Assembly (NCBI RefSeq): GCF_024349685.1
Contig: NZ_AP025944.1
Span: 5,535,001 to 5,599,000 of the forward strand
Direction of reading: 5' to 3'
DNA length: 64,000 bases
Source of the DNA: Pseudomonas sp. LRP2-20
GTDB lineage: Bacteria > Pseudomonadota > Gammaproteobacteria > Pseudomonadales > Pseudomonadaceae
A program made the translations under genes and the position numbers. Of this stretch, positions 41,007-52,132 are shown one piece after another. The notes under the pieces are model-generated. The model was not told where the DNA came from and did no database searches. It saw only the letters and a program-made list of their open reading frames with translations. The first letter of the stretch is position 1, and every line of letters starts with the position of its first letter.

Positions 41007-42989
41007 ATGGCCGGGCTAATTCCCCAGAGCTTCATCGACGACCTGATCAACCGCCTCGACATTGTCGACGTGGTAAGTTCGCGCGTTCAGCTGAAAAAGA
41101 CCGGCAAGAACTATTCCGCCTGCTGCCCGTTCCACAAGGAAAAGACCCCTTCCTTCACGGTCAGCCCCGACAAGCAGTTCTACTACTGCTTCGGCTGCGG
41201 CGCTGGCGGCAACGCCCTTGGCTTCGTCATGGACCATGACAACCTGGACTTCCCCCAGGCTGTCGAAGAACTGGCCCGCGCTGCCGGCATGGAAGTGCCC
41301 AGGGAGCAAGGCCGTCGCGACAACAAACCGCGCCAGCCGACCGATTCACCGCTGTACCCATTGCTGGACGCCGCCTCGGAGTTCTATCGCCAGGCCCTGC
41401 GCAGCCATCCGACCCGCAAGGCGGCGGTGGACTACCTCAAGGGCCGCGGCTTGTCGGGCGAAATCGCCCGGGACTTCGGCCTGGGCTTCGCACCGCCGGG
41501 CTGGGACAACCTGCTCAAGCACCTGGGCGCCGACACCCTGCAACAGAAGGTGATGATCGACGCCGGCCTGCTGATCGAGAACGCCGAAAGCGGCAAACGC
41601 TATGACCGCTTCCGCGACCGGGTGATGTTCCCGATCCGTGACAGCCGCGGGCGTATCATCGCCTTCGGCGGCCGGGTCCTGGGCGATGACAAGCCCAAGT
41701 ACCTCAACTCCCCGGAAACCCCGGTATTCCACAAGGGCCAGGAACTCTACGGGCTGTACGAGGCACGCAAGCACAACCGCAACCTCGACGAGATCATCGT
41801 CGTCGAGGGCTACATGGACGTGATCGCCCTGGCCCAGCAGGGCCTGCGCAATGCCGTGGCCACCCTCGGCACCGCCACCAGCGAGGAGCACCTCAAGCGC
41901 CTGTTCCGCGTGGTGCCCAGCGTGCTGTTCTGCTTCGATGGCGACCAGGCCGGGCGCAAGGCCGCCTGGCGCGCACTGGAGTCGACCCTCTCGGCGCTGC
42001 AGGACGGCCGCCGGGCGCGCTTCCTGTTCCTGCCCGAGGGCGAAGACCCGGACAGCCTGGTTCGCGCCGAAGGCACCGACGCCTTCATGGCCCGCATCAA
42101 CCAGCACGCACAACCGCTGGCCGATTACTTCTTCGAGCAGTTGAGCAACGAAGCCGACCCGCGTTCGCTGGAAGGCAAGGCACACATGGCGACCCTGGCC
42201 GCACCGTTGATCGAAAAGATCCCCGGTGCCAACCTGCGCCAGTTGATGCGCAACCGCCTGAAGGAAATCACCGGCCTCGATCCGCAGCAGGTCGAGCAAC
42301 TGGCACAGCAGGCGCCAGCGGCCAGCAATGTGCCGGACTACGACCCTGGCTACGACTACGATGCCATGGCCAGCTACACCCCCGACTACGGCGACATGCC
42401 GCAGCACGACTACGCGCCCGTTCATCAGGAACAGGAGTGGAAGCCGCACAAGGGCGGGGGCAAAAAGCAGTGGAGCGACAAGCCCTGGGACAAGAACCGC
42501 AAGGGCGGCAAGCCATGGCAGCAACGCGACGAAGCGCCGCCACGCGTGCCGGCACCAGTCGAACCACCAACCCTGGCCGCTCTGCGCACCTTGCTGCACC
42601 ACCCGCTGCTGGCCGGCAAGGTCGAGGATGCCAGCCACTTCGCCGACGAAGAGCACCTGTACAGCCAGCTGCTGGTGGCGCTGATCGAAGCGGCGCAGAA
42701 GAATCCTGGGCTAAGCTCTATGCAGCTGATCGCACGTTGGCACGGCACTGAACAAGGCCGCCTGCTGCGGGCCCTGGCAGAAAAGGAATGGTTGATCGTG
42801 GCCGACAACCTTGAACAACAGTTTTTCGACACTATAACTAGCTTGTCCGCCCGCCAACGCGAGCGCAGCCTGGAACAACTGCTCAGGAAATCACGTCAAA
42901 GCGAATTGACCAGCGAGGAAAAATCACAGCTCCTCGCCCTGCTGAGCCGGAATGTTCCCGCACAAACGCCGACCTCATCTGGCGCGTGA
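41007..42989 (+). CDS. dnaG: DNA primase
   Basis: A 660-residue primase. N-terminal zinc-binding module (CCPFHKEKTPSFTVS and YYCFGCGAGG), catalytic core with TOPRIM motifs VVEGYMDVIAL and CFDGDQAGRKAA, and a C-terminal helicase-binding domain. Between about residues 434 and 518 lies a long low-complexity linker rich in Asp-Tyr repeats and then Lys, Trp and Gly. The start MAGLIPQSF is the family N-terminus; an ATG seven codons earlier is less likely. Confidence 0.97.
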   Translation: MAGLIPQSFIDDLINRLDIVDVVSSRVQLKKTGKNYSACCPFHKEKTPSFTVSPDKQFYYCFGCGAGGNALGFVMDHDNLDFPQAVEELARAAGMEVPREQGRRDNKPRQPTDSPLYPLLDAASEFYRQALRSHPTRKAAVDYLKGRGLSGEIARDFGLGFAPPGWDNLLKHLGADTLQQKVMIDAGLLIENAESGKRYDRFRDRVMFPIRDSRGRIIAFGGRVLGDDKPKYLNSPETPVFHKGQELYGLYEARKHNRNLDEIIVVEGYMDVIALAQQGLRNAVATLGTATSEEHLKRLFRVVPSVLFCFDGDQAGRKAAWRALESTLSALQDGRRARFLFLPEGEDPDSLVRAEGTDAFMARINQHAQPLADYFFEQLSNEADPRSLEGKAHMATLAAPLIEKIPGANLRQLMRNRLKEITGLDPQQVEQLAQQAPAASNVPDYDPGYDYDAMASYTPDYGDMPQHDYAPVHQEQEWKPHKGGGKKQWSDKPWDKNRKGGKPWQQRDEAPPRVPAPVEPPTLAALRTLLHHPLLAGKVEDASHFADEEHLYSQLLVALIEAAQKNPGLSSMQLIARWHGTEQGRLLRALAEKEWLIVADNLEQQFFDTITSLSARQRERSLEQLLRKSRQSELTSEEKSQLLALLSRNVPAQTPTSSGA

Positions 42990-43003
42990 GGCCCATGCTC
43001 GGG

Positions 43004-43009
43004 TATAAT
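43004..43009 (+). promoter_or_regulatory. Candidate -10 box of an rpoD promoter
   Basis: A perfect TATAAT lies 48 bases before the rpoD ATG in the 67-base gap after dnaG. No good -35 is present (GGCGCG at the expected distance), so this may be an extended or weak promoter giving rpoD an extra start, or chance. Confidence 0.45.
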
Positions 43010-43056
43010 CCTCGGCTTGTTTTTTGCCCGCCAAGACCTTCAGTGGATAGGGTGTT

Positions 43057-44907
<1,851 letters not shown>

Positions 44908-44911
44908 TGAC

Positions 44912-44938
44912 AAACCCCGGCCCAGGCCGGGGTTTTTC
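44912..44938 (+). terminator. Rho-independent terminator of rpoD
   Basis: AAACCCCGGC, loop CCAG, GCCGGGGTTT then TTCTT: a ten-pair stem and T-run beginning a few bases after the rpoD TGA at 44905-44907. Confidence 0.93.
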
Positions 44939-45025
44939 TTATCCGACAAATAGTTGTGTCCAGCTGGCCGGCTGGCTGAATGCCCGTCTACACTCGACTT
45001 CAGACCAACTGAATGCGAGGCCGCT

Positions 45026-48000
45026 ATGCTGCCGATGCCGGCCATTCTGTTGCTGCTCCTGATCCTTTGGAACACAACGGCCGGCGCCCTGACCCTGACA
45101 GACGAGGAAAAAACCTGGCTCACTGCCCACCCGCAGCTGAGGCTGGGCGTCGACGCCTCCTGGCCACCATTCGAATTTCGTGACCAAGAGGGCCGGTACC
45201 AGGGATTGGCCGCCGATTACATCGCCTTGCTCCAGGATCGCCTGGAGGTAGCACTGAAACCGGTCGAGCCCAGCAGCTGGACCGAAGTGCTGCAGCAGGC
45301 GCGCGAAGGCCGCATCGATTTGCTGCCCGGCATCATGTCGACGCCGGAACGCCAGGGCTACCTGGCATTCACCCGCCCCTACCTCGATTTCCCCATCGTC
45401 ATCCTGGCCCATGAAGGCGGTCCGCAACCGCGCACGCTCAAGGACTTGTATGGGCTGAAGGTGGCCGTGGTGGAGAACTACGCCCCCCATGAACTGCTAC
45501 GCACCCACCACCCGGACCTCAACCTGGTGGCAATGCCCAATGTCAGCTCGACCCTGCAGGCACTGGCCACCGATGCGGTGGATGCCGTGGTCGGTGACCT
45601 CGCCTCGAGCATCTGGAGCCTGCGCCAACTCAAGCTCGAAGGCCTGTATGTCAGCGGCGACACCCCCTATCGCTATCAACTGGCAATGGCCGCGCCCCGT
45701 GACCAGCAGGTACTGATCGGTATCCTCGACAAGGTGATGGCTGACATGTCCAGCGATGAAATCAGCCATATCCAGCAACGCTGGGTCGGCAATGTGGTCG
45801 ACCAGCGCAGCTTCTGGCATGACACACTCATCTATGGCCTGCCCGCCGTCCTGCTGCTGATCGCCATTCTCGCCGTGGTCATCCGCATCAATCGCCGGCT
45901 CAGTTCGGAAATCTCCCGGCGCATCGCCCTGGAGCAGGAACTGCGCAGCAGCGAATACCACTACCGCGGCCTGATCGAAAGCCTGTCGGCAATCGCCTGG
46001 GAGGCCGACGCCAACGACTTCACCTACAGCTACGTCTCGCCGCACGCCGAAGACCTGCTGGGCTACCCGCTGCACGACTGGCTCAAACCCGGCTTCTGGC
46101 GCAGCATTCTGCACCCCGACGATGCGCTCTGGGCCCAGGCATTCTGCGAAAGTGAAACCGCCGCCGGGCGTGATCACAGCCTCGATTACCGGGTGATGCG
46201 CGCCGATGGCCAGCCTCTGTGGGTGCGCAACATCGTCAGCATGATCGAACACGGCCACCGGCCCTTGATGCGCGGCCTGATGATCGACATCAGCGAGACC
46301 AAGCGTACCGAAGACGCCCTGCGCCTTTCGGAACAGAAATTCGCCTCGGTGTTCGAGCAGTGCCCGGACATTCTGCTGATTGCACGGCACAGCGATGGCG
46401 TGCTGCTCGAAGTCAACGAAGCCTTCGAAGAACAGATCGGCCTGACACCCGGCGAGGTGATCGGCCGCACCGCCACCGAGCTCAACTTGTGGGGCATCGA
46501 AGGCATGGGCCCGAAGCTGCTCGAACGCCTGCACCAAGGCGGCATCCGCAACCTGGAAATGACCTTCCGCCGCAGCAACGGCCAGATGTTCACCGGCCTG
46601 ACCTCAGCCGAAAGCTTCGAGCTCGACGGCACCCCGGCGCTGGTGGTGGCAGTTCGCGACATCAGCCAGCTCAAGCAAACCCAGCAGCAGTTGCAAACCT
46701 CCGAGGAAAAGTTCGCCAAGGCCTTTCACGCCTCGCCTGACGGCCTGCTGCTGTCACGCCAGAGCGATGGCCTGCTGCTGGAGGTCAACGAGGGCTTCTG
46801 CCGCCTGACGGGCTACGAGTTCAACCCGCCTATCGATCAGACCTCCTTCGACCTGGGGATCTGGGTCGATCTCAACGAGCGCAAGCGCTTGATCGACCAG
46901 CTCGGCCGCGATGGCTTCGTGCGAGACTTCAGCTGCCACCTGCGCCGCAGTGACGGGCAGATTCGCCTCTGCGAGCTGTCGGCACGGCCGTTGCCGATCG
47001 GCGGGGTCGACTGCATGCTGACCATCGCCCGCGACATCACCGAACGCCACCTGATGCAGGAAAAACTGCAACTGGCTGCCACCGTGTTCGAAAATACCGC
47101 CGAAGGCGTATTGATCACCGACACCGACCAACGCATCAGTGCGGTCAACCGCGCCTTCAGCGAGATCACCGGCTACAGCGAAATCGAAGCCCTGGGCCAG
47201 ACCCCGCGCCTGCTCGCCTCCGGTCAGCATGACAGCGCCTTCTATGCCGCCATGTGGCACCAGCTCACCGCTGAAGGCCACTGGCAGGGCGAGATCTACA
47301 ACAAGCGCAAGAACGGCGAGCTGTATCCCGGCTGGCTGACCATCAGCGCCGTACGCAACAGCGAGCGCGATATTACGCACTTCGTCGCCGTATTCGCCGA
47401 CATCTCCAGCCTCAAGCACGCCCAGGCCAAACTCGACTACCAGGCCCACCACGACCCGCTGACCGGCCTGCCCAACCGCGCCCTCTTCGAAAACCGGCTG
47501 CAGGCCGTGCTGACCTGCGCGCAGGTGTCCAACCGCCAGGGCGCCGTGCTGTTCCTCGACCTGGACCGCTTCAAGCACATCAACGACAGCCTCGGCCACC
47601 CGGTCGGCGACCTGCTGCTCAAGGGCATCGCCCAGCGCCTCAAGGAGCAAGTGCGCGACGTCGACACCGTGGCCCGCCTGGGTGGCGACGAGTTCATCAT
47701 CCTGCTGCCCGGCCTGCACAAGCCCAGCGATGCCCATGCCATCGCCAACAAATTGCTGGCCTGCTTCGCCGCACCGTTCCAGGCCGGCGAGCACGAGTTC
47801 TTCACCAGCGCCAGCATCGGCATCAGCCTCTACCCGCAGGATGGCACCGACGTCGCCACGCTGATTCGCAACGCCGACGCCGCCATGTACCGTTCCAAGG
47901 CCAAAGGTCGCAACCGCGTGGAAGCCTACACCCGTGACCTGACCGTGCAGGCCAGCGAACGCATCGCCATGGAGCATGAACTGCGGCGCGCCATCGAACG

Positions 48001-48769
48001 TAACGAGATGAGCCTGAGCTTCCAGCCGAAACTGAGCCTCAAGACCCAAACCCTGGTCGGCGCCGAAGCGCTGATTCGCTGGAGCCACCCGACGTTCGGC
48101 GAGGTACCGCCCGAGCATTTCATTCACCTGGCCGAAGAGAACGGCACCATTCTGCAGCTGGGCGACTGGGTGCTGGAGCAGGCTTGCCAGCAGATGCATC
48201 GCTGGAAGAAGGCCTACCAGGCCTTTGGCCCCCTGTCGATCAACCTGGCGGGCGCGCAGCTACGCCATCCCAACCTCGCCAAGCGCATCGAGCATCTGTT
48301 GAAGGTCTACCAGCTCAAAGCAGGCGACCTGCAGCTGGAGATCACCGAAAACTTCATCATGAGCCAGGCCGAAGAGGCCCTGACCGTGCTGCACCAGCTC
48401 AAGAAACTGGGTGTGCAGCTGGCAATCGATGACTTTGGCACCGGCTATTCGTCGTTGAGTTACCTCAAGCGCCTGCCGCTGGACATTCTCAAGATCGACA
48501 AGTCGTTCATCCGTGGCCTGCCGGACGACCCCCACGACGCCGCCATCGCCCGCGCCATCATTGCGCTGGGGCGCAGCATGCAGTTGACGATCATTGCCGA
48601 GGGCGTGGAGAACCAGGCGCAGCAACGCTTCCTGGCGGCTGAAGGGTGCGAGCAGATTCAGGGTTACATCGTCAGCCTGCCGTTGCCACCGGATGAATTC
48701 GCGGCGTCGTTTCTTCGTATAGCACTGTCTGATCTTTCGGATGGCACGCTTTCAAAACCCTCGTTATAA
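45026..48769 (+). CDS. Membrane GGDEF-EAL protein with binding-protein and PAS sensor domains
   Basis: A 1247-residue cyclic-di-GMP enzyme. Order: signal peptide, family-3 solute-binding domain (about 25-260), one membrane helix, four PAS/PAC segments (HPDDALWAQAF, EVNEAFEEQIGL, EVNEGFCRLTGYEF, AVNRAFSEITGYSEI), GGDEF domain with RLGGDEFIILLPG (active site intact) and EAL domain with GAEALIRW, ITENFIM and DDFGTGYSSLSYLKRLPLDILKID. Both catalytic sites look intact, so it may synthesise and break down c-di-GMP. The periplasmic domain suggests an amino-acid-like signal. The start uses the ATG behind GAGG at 45026. Confidence 0.93.
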   Translation: MLPMPAILLLLLILWNTTAGALTLTDEEKTWLTAHPQLRLGVDASWPPFEFRDQEGRYQGLAADYIALLQDRLEVALKPVEPSSWTEVLQQAREGRIDLLPGIMSTPERQGYLAFTRPYLDFPIVILAHEGGPQPRTLKDLYGLKVAVVENYAPHELLRTHHPDLNLVAMPNVSSTLQALATDAVDAVVGDLASSIWSLRQLKLEGLYVSGDTPYRYQLAMAAPRDQQVLIGILDKVMADMSSDEISHIQQRWVGNVVDQRSFWHDTLIYGLPAVLLLIAILAVVIRINRRLSSEISRRIALEQELRSSEYHYRGLIESLSAIAWEADANDFTYSYVSPHAEDLLGYPLHDWLKPGFWRSILHPDDALWAQAFCESETAAGRDHSLDYRVMRADGQPLWVRNIVSMIEHGHRPLMRGLMIDISETKRTEDALRLSEQKFASVFEQCPDILLIARHSDGVLLEVNEAFEEQIGLTPGEVIGRTATELNLWGIEGMGPKLLERLHQGGIRNLEMTFRRSNGQMFTGLTSAESFELDGTPALVVAVRDISQLKQTQQQLQTSEEKFAKAFHASPDGLLLSRQSDGLLLEVNEGFCRLTGYEFNPPIDQTSFDLGIWVDLNERKRLIDQLGRDGFVRDFSCHLRRSDGQIRLCELSARPLPIGGVDCMLTIARDITERHLMQEKLQLAATVFENTAEGVLITDTDQRISAVNRAFSEITGYSEIEALGQTPRLLASGQHDSAFYAAMWHQLTAEGHWQGEIYNKRKNGELYPGWLTISAVRNSERDITHFVAVFADISSLKHAQAKLDYQAHHDPLTGLPNRALFENRLQAVLTCAQVSNRQGAVLFLDLDRFKHINDSLGHPVGDLLLKGIAQRLKEQVRDVDTVARLGGDEFIILLPGLHKPSDAHAIANKLLACFAAPFQAGEHEFFTSASIGISLYPQDGTDVATLIRNADAAMYRSKAKGRNRVEAYTRDLTVQASERIAMEHELRRAIERNEMSLSFQPKLSLKTQTLVGAEALIRWSHPTFGEVPPEHFIHLAEENGTILQLGDWVLEQACQQMHRWKKAYQAFGPLSINLAGAQLRHPNLAKRIEHLLKVYQLKAGDLQLEITENFIMSQAEEALTVLHQLKKLGVQLAIDDFGTGYSSLSYLKRLPLDILKIDKSFIRGLPDDPHDAAIARAIIALGRSMQLTIIAEGVENQAQQRFLAAEGCEQIQGYIVSLPLPPDEFAASFLRIALSDLSDGTLSKPSL

Positions 48770-48770
48770 T
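48765..48770 (+). promoter_or_regulatory. tRNA promoter -10 overlapping the upstream stop codon
   Basis: TATAAT sits 15 bases before the tRNA 5' end, and its TAA is the stop codon of the GGDEF-EAL gene. A -35 is not clear. The position suggests the tRNA has its own promoter inside the end of the preceding gene. Confidence 0.55.
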
Positions 48771-48785
48771 CCGGGCACTTACTGA

Positions 48786-48862
48786 GGGCCTATAGCTCAG
48801 TCGGTTAGAGCAGAGGACTCATAATCCTTTGGTCCACGGTTCGAGTCCGTGTGGGCCCACCA
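48786..48862 (+). tRNA. tRNA with CAT anticodon, most like tRNA-Ile2 (lysidine-modified)
   Basis: 77 bases folding into a full cloverleaf with encoded CCA. Acceptor GGGCCTA/TGGGCCC, anticodon loop CTCATAA. The acceptor C4-G69 and C5-G68 pairs, the G27.U43 anticodon-stem pair and the TGGTC variable-loop run match E. coli tRNA-Ile2, whose C34 is changed to lysidine to read AUA; elongator Met tRNA lacks the C4/C5 pairs. Elongator tRNA-Met cannot be fully excluded by eye. Confidence 0.9.
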
Positions 48863-48871
48863 GACATGAAG

Positions 48872-48897
48872 AAGCCGCGCATCAGCGCGGCTTTTTT
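48872..48897 (+). terminator. Rho-independent terminator of the tRNA
   Basis: AAGCCGCGC, ATCA, GCGCGGCTT followed by TTTT, nine bases after the tRNA 3' end. Confidence 0.93.
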
Positions 48898-48981
48898 GTG
48901 CCCGCTGGGTGCCAACGATTAGGGGCTTGCCCTGCTCATCTTCGGCTGGCTAGGCTAGCGGACCCACCGTAGAGACTCACA

Positions 48982-49443
48982 ATGTCGGACGCCCGCCCCA
49001 TCACCCTCGATGAAATCGACCGCCAGCTGCTCGCCCTGCTGCAGATCAACGCCCGCGAAAGCGTCGCTACCCTCGCCCGCCAGCTGGGTATCGCCCGTAC
49101 CACGGTCAACTCGCGCCTGGAGCGGCTGGAGAAGAACAAGGTCATCACCGGCTATGGCGTACGCCTCGGCCAGCGCCTGATTGGTGGTGGGCTGCAGGCT
49201 TATGTCGGGATCAAGGTGCAGCCACGCTCCGGCAAGGAAGTGGTACGGCGCCTGAGTGCCATGGGGCAGGTACAACAGCTGTGCGCGGTGAGTGGCGAGT
49301 TCGATTACGTGGCCTGGCTGCGCAGCGATTCGCCGGAGCAACTCGACCAGTTGCTGGACCAGATTGGCAGTGTCGAAGGGGTGGAGAAGACCACCACGTC
49401 GATCATCCTCAGCAGCAAGGTCGATCGCGGGCAGCCGCTCTAA
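48982..49443 (+). CDS. Lrp/AsnC-family regulator
   Basis: A 153-residue Lrp-type protein. N-terminal helix-turn-helix DRQLLALLQINARESVATLARQLGIARTTVNSRLERLEKN, then a RAM ligand domain (GYGVRLGQRLIGGGLQAYVGIKVQP...). It sits 193 bases before davB and in the same direction, and palindromic GACCA sites lie in that gap, so it is a candidate regulator of lysine breakdown by davBA. The ligand is not shown by the sequence. Confidence 0.9.
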   Translation: MSDARPITLDEIDRQLLALLQINARESVATLARQLGIARTTVNSRLERLEKNKVITGYGVRLGQRLIGGGLQAYVGIKVQPRSGKEVVRRLSAMGQVQQLCAVSGEFDYVAWLRSDSPEQLDQLLDQIGSVEGVEKTTTSIILSSKVDRGQPL

Positions 49444-49484
49444 AACCGCGCCCACAGCAATGCGCTGCCTGTTTATCATCAGAA

Positions 49485-49513
49485 TGACCAGATGGTCGGT
49501 CGATATGACCATC
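49485..49513. promoter_or_regulatory. Clustered GACCAT inverted repeats before davB
   Basis: GACCA-GA-TGGTC followed by a second GACCATC that pairs with the preceding GATGGTC across GGTCGATAT. Three half-sites within 30 bases, about 130 bases upstream of davB. The layout suits an Lrp-type dimer or multimer; inference only. Confidence 0.45.
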
Positions 49514-49636
49514 CAACGCACATTACGACATCATTCTGCATCTTAATTACGAACACCCCGCTTCATAAAATGACTCACAGCCATCTCCTATACTCAGGCT
49601 CCGCCCCCCGCGCAGCCGCTCTGGCAAGGTCACTTC

Positions 49637-51319
49637 ATGAACAAGAAAAACCGCCACCCCGCCGACGGCAAACAACCCATCACCATCTTCGGCCCGGATT
49701 TCCCCTTCGCCTTCGACGACTGGCTGGAACACCCGGCCGGCCTGGGCAGCATCCCGGCCGAGCGCCATGGTGAGGAGGTCGCCATCGTTGGCGCCGGCAT
49801 CGCCGGACTGGTCGCGGCCTACGAATTGATGAAGCTGGGCCTCAAACCTGTGGTGTACGAGGCCTCGAAACTCGGCGGACGCTTGCGTTCGCAAGCCTTC
49901 AACGGCACCGACGGCATCATCGCCGAACTCGGCGGCATGCGCTTCCCGGTGTCCTCCACCGCCTTCTACCATTACGTCGACAAGCTGGGCCTGGAAACCA
50001 AGCCTTTCCCCAACCCGCTGACCTGTGCCTCGGGCAGCACGGTGATCGACCTCGAAGGCCAGACCTACTACGCCGAAAAGGCCAGCGACCTGCCCCAGCT
50101 GTTCCATGAAGTGGCCGACGCCTGGGCCGATGCGCTGGAAAGCGGTGCACAGTTCGCCGACATCCAGCAGGCGATCCGTGACCGAGACGTACCTCGGCTG
50201 AAAGCACTGTGGAACAAGCTGGTGCCCCTGTGGGACGACCGCACCTTCTATGATTTCGTCGCCACCTCGCGCTCGTTCGCCCAGCTGAGCTTCCAGCACC
50301 GCGAAGTGTTCGGCCAGGTCGGTTTCGGCACCGGTGGCTGGGACTCGGACTTCCCCAACTCGATGCTGGAAATCTTCCGCGTGGTGATGACCAACTGCGA
50401 CGACCACCAGCACCTGATCGTCGGAGGCGTGGAGCAAGTCCCCCAAGGCATCTGGCGCCATGTGCCGGAACGCTGTGCCCACTGGCCGGAAGGCACCAGC
50501 CTCAGTTCGCTGCATGGCGGCGCCCCTCGCACCGGGGTCAAACGCATTGCGCGCGCCGCCGACGGGCGCCTGGCAGTCACCGACAACTGGGGCGACACCC
50601 GCTACTACGGCGCGGTGCTCGCCACCTGCCAGAGCTGGCTGCTGACCACCCAGATCGACTGCGAAGAGTCGCTGTTCTCGCAAAAGATGTGGATGGCCCT
50701 GGACCGCACCCGCTACATGCAGTCGTCGAAAACCTTCGTCATGGTCGACCGGCCGTTCTGGAAGGACAAGGACCCACAGACTGGCCGCGACTTGATGAGC
50801 ATGACCCTCACCGATCGCCTTACCCGCGGTACCTACCTGTTCGACAACGGCGACGATAAACCAGGGGTGATCTGCCTGTCCTACGCCTGGATGAGCGACG
50901 CCCTGAAGATGCTGCCGCACCCGGTGGAAAAGCGCGTGCAGCTCGCCTTGGATGCGCTGAAGAAGATCTACCCCAAGACCGACATCGCCGGCCATATCAT
51001 CGGCGACCCGATCACCATTTCCTGGGAGGCCGACCCGCACTTCCTCGGTGCCTTCAAGGGCGCGCTGCCGGGCCACTACCGCTACAACCAGCGCATGTAT
51101 GCGCACTTCATGCAGCAGGACATGCCTGCCGAGCAACGCGGCATGTTCATCGCCGGCGACGACGTGTCGTGGACCCCTGCCTGGGTCGAAGGCGCGGTGC
51201 AGACGTCGCTCAATGCAGTGTGGGGTATCATGAACCACTTCGGTGGCCGTACTCACGCGGACAACCCAGGCCCAGGCGACGTGTTCGACGAGATCGGCCC
51301 CATCGCCCTGGCTGACTGA
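49637..51319 (+). CDS. davB: L-lysine 2-monooxygenase (FAD)
   Basis: A 560-residue flavin amine-oxidase-family enzyme converting L-lysine to 5-aminovaleramide. The FAD Rossmann motif VAIVGAGIAGLVAAYELMKLGLKPVVYEA lies near residue 48, followed by GGRLRSQAF and ELGGMRFP, with C-terminal GMFIAGDDVSW contacting FAD. Length equals P. putida DavB. The partner amidase follows 15 bases later. Tryptophan 2-monooxygenase is the closest alternative but the davA neighbour favours lysine. Confidence 0.92.
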   Translation: MNKKNRHPADGKQPITIFGPDFPFAFDDWLEHPAGLGSIPAERHGEEVAIVGAGIAGLVAAYELMKLGLKPVVYEASKLGGRLRSQAFNGTDGIIAELGGMRFPVSSTAFYHYVDKLGLETKPFPNPLTCASGSTVIDLEGQTYYAEKASDLPQLFHEVADAWADALESGAQFADIQQAIRDRDVPRLKALWNKLVPLWDDRTFYDFVATSRSFAQLSFQHREVFGQVGFGTGGWDSDFPNSMLEIFRVVMTNCDDHQHLIVGGVEQVPQGIWRHVPERCAHWPEGTSLSSLHGGAPRTGVKRIARAADGRLAVTDNWGDTRYYGAVLATCQSWLLTTQIDCEESLFSQKMWMALDRTRYMQSSKTFVMVDRPFWKDKDPQTGRDLMSMTLTDRLTRGTYLFDNGDDKPGVICLSYAWMSDALKMLPHPVEKRVQLALDALKKIYPKTDIAGHIIGDPITISWEADPHFLGAFKGALPGHYRYNQRMYAHFMQQDMPAEQRGMFIAGDDVSWTPAWVEGAVQTSLNAVWGIMNHFGGRTHADNPGPGDVFDEIGPIALAD

Positions 51320-51334
51320 AACCAAGGAGGCAGC

Positions 51335-52129
51335 ATGCGCATCGCTCTGTTCCAGGGCGCACCCAACCCGCTGGACGTGCCCGGCAACCTGCAACGGCTG
51401 CGCCACCAGGCGCAACGGGCGGCCGAGCGTGGCGCGCAGCTGCTGGTGTGCCCGGAGATGTTCCTGAGCGGCTACAACATCGGCCTGGACCAGGTCGAAC
51501 GGTTGGCCGAAGCCGACGATGGCCCCTCGGCCATGGAGGTGGTGGAGATCGCCCAGGCGCACCGAATCGCCATCGTCTACGGCTACCCGGAGCGCGCCGA
51601 TGACGGGGCGATCTACAACAGCGTGCAATTGATCGACGCCCACGGCCGCAGCCTGTGCAATTACCGCAAGACTCACCTGTTCGGCGAGCTGGACCGGGCG
51701 ATGTTCAGCCCGGGTGCCGACCATTTCCCGGTAGTCGAGCTGGAGGGCTGGAAGGTCGGCATGCTGATCTGCTACGACATCGAGTTCCCGGAGAACGCCC
51801 GGCGCCTGGCGCTGGCCGGTGCCGAGCTGATCCTGGTGCCGACGGCGAACATGACACCTTACGATTTCGTCTGCCAGGTGACCGTGCGCTCGCGGGCGCA
51901 GGAGAACCAGTGCTACCTGGTGTATGCCAACTACTGTGGCGCCGAGGACGAGATCCAGTACTGCGGGCAGAGCAGCATCATCGGCCCCGACGGCAGCCTG
52001 CTGGCCATGGCTGGGCGCGAAGAGTGCCTGCTGCTGGCGGAGCTTGAGCATGAGCGGGTGATACAGGGGCGTGAGTCGTTCCCTTATCTGACCGATCTGC
52101 GTCAGGAATTGCATCTGCGCCAAGGCTAA
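51335..52129 (+). CDS. davA: 5-aminovaleramide amidase (nitrilase superfamily)
   Basis: A 264-residue carbon-nitrogen hydrolase. The catalytic triad is Glu41 (CPEMFLSGYN), Lys112 (YRKTHLFG) and Cys146 (LICYDIEFPE). Makes 5-aminovalerate from the DavB product. An AAGGAGG ribosome site precedes the ATG. A hairpin and REP pair follow the stop. Confidence 0.94.
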   Translation: MRIALFQGAPNPLDVPGNLQRLRHQAQRAAERGAQLLVCPEMFLSGYNIGLDQVERLAEADDGPSAMEVVEIAQAHRIAIVYGYPERADDGAIYNSVQLIDAHGRSLCNYRKTHLFGELDRAMFSPGADHFPVVELEGWKVGMLICYDIEFPENARRLALAGAELILVPTANMTPYDFVCQVTVRSRAQENQCYLVYANYCGAEDEIQYCGQSSIIGPDGSLLAMAGREECLLLAELEHERVIQGRESFPYLTDLRQELHLRQG

Positions 52130-52132
52130 CAG

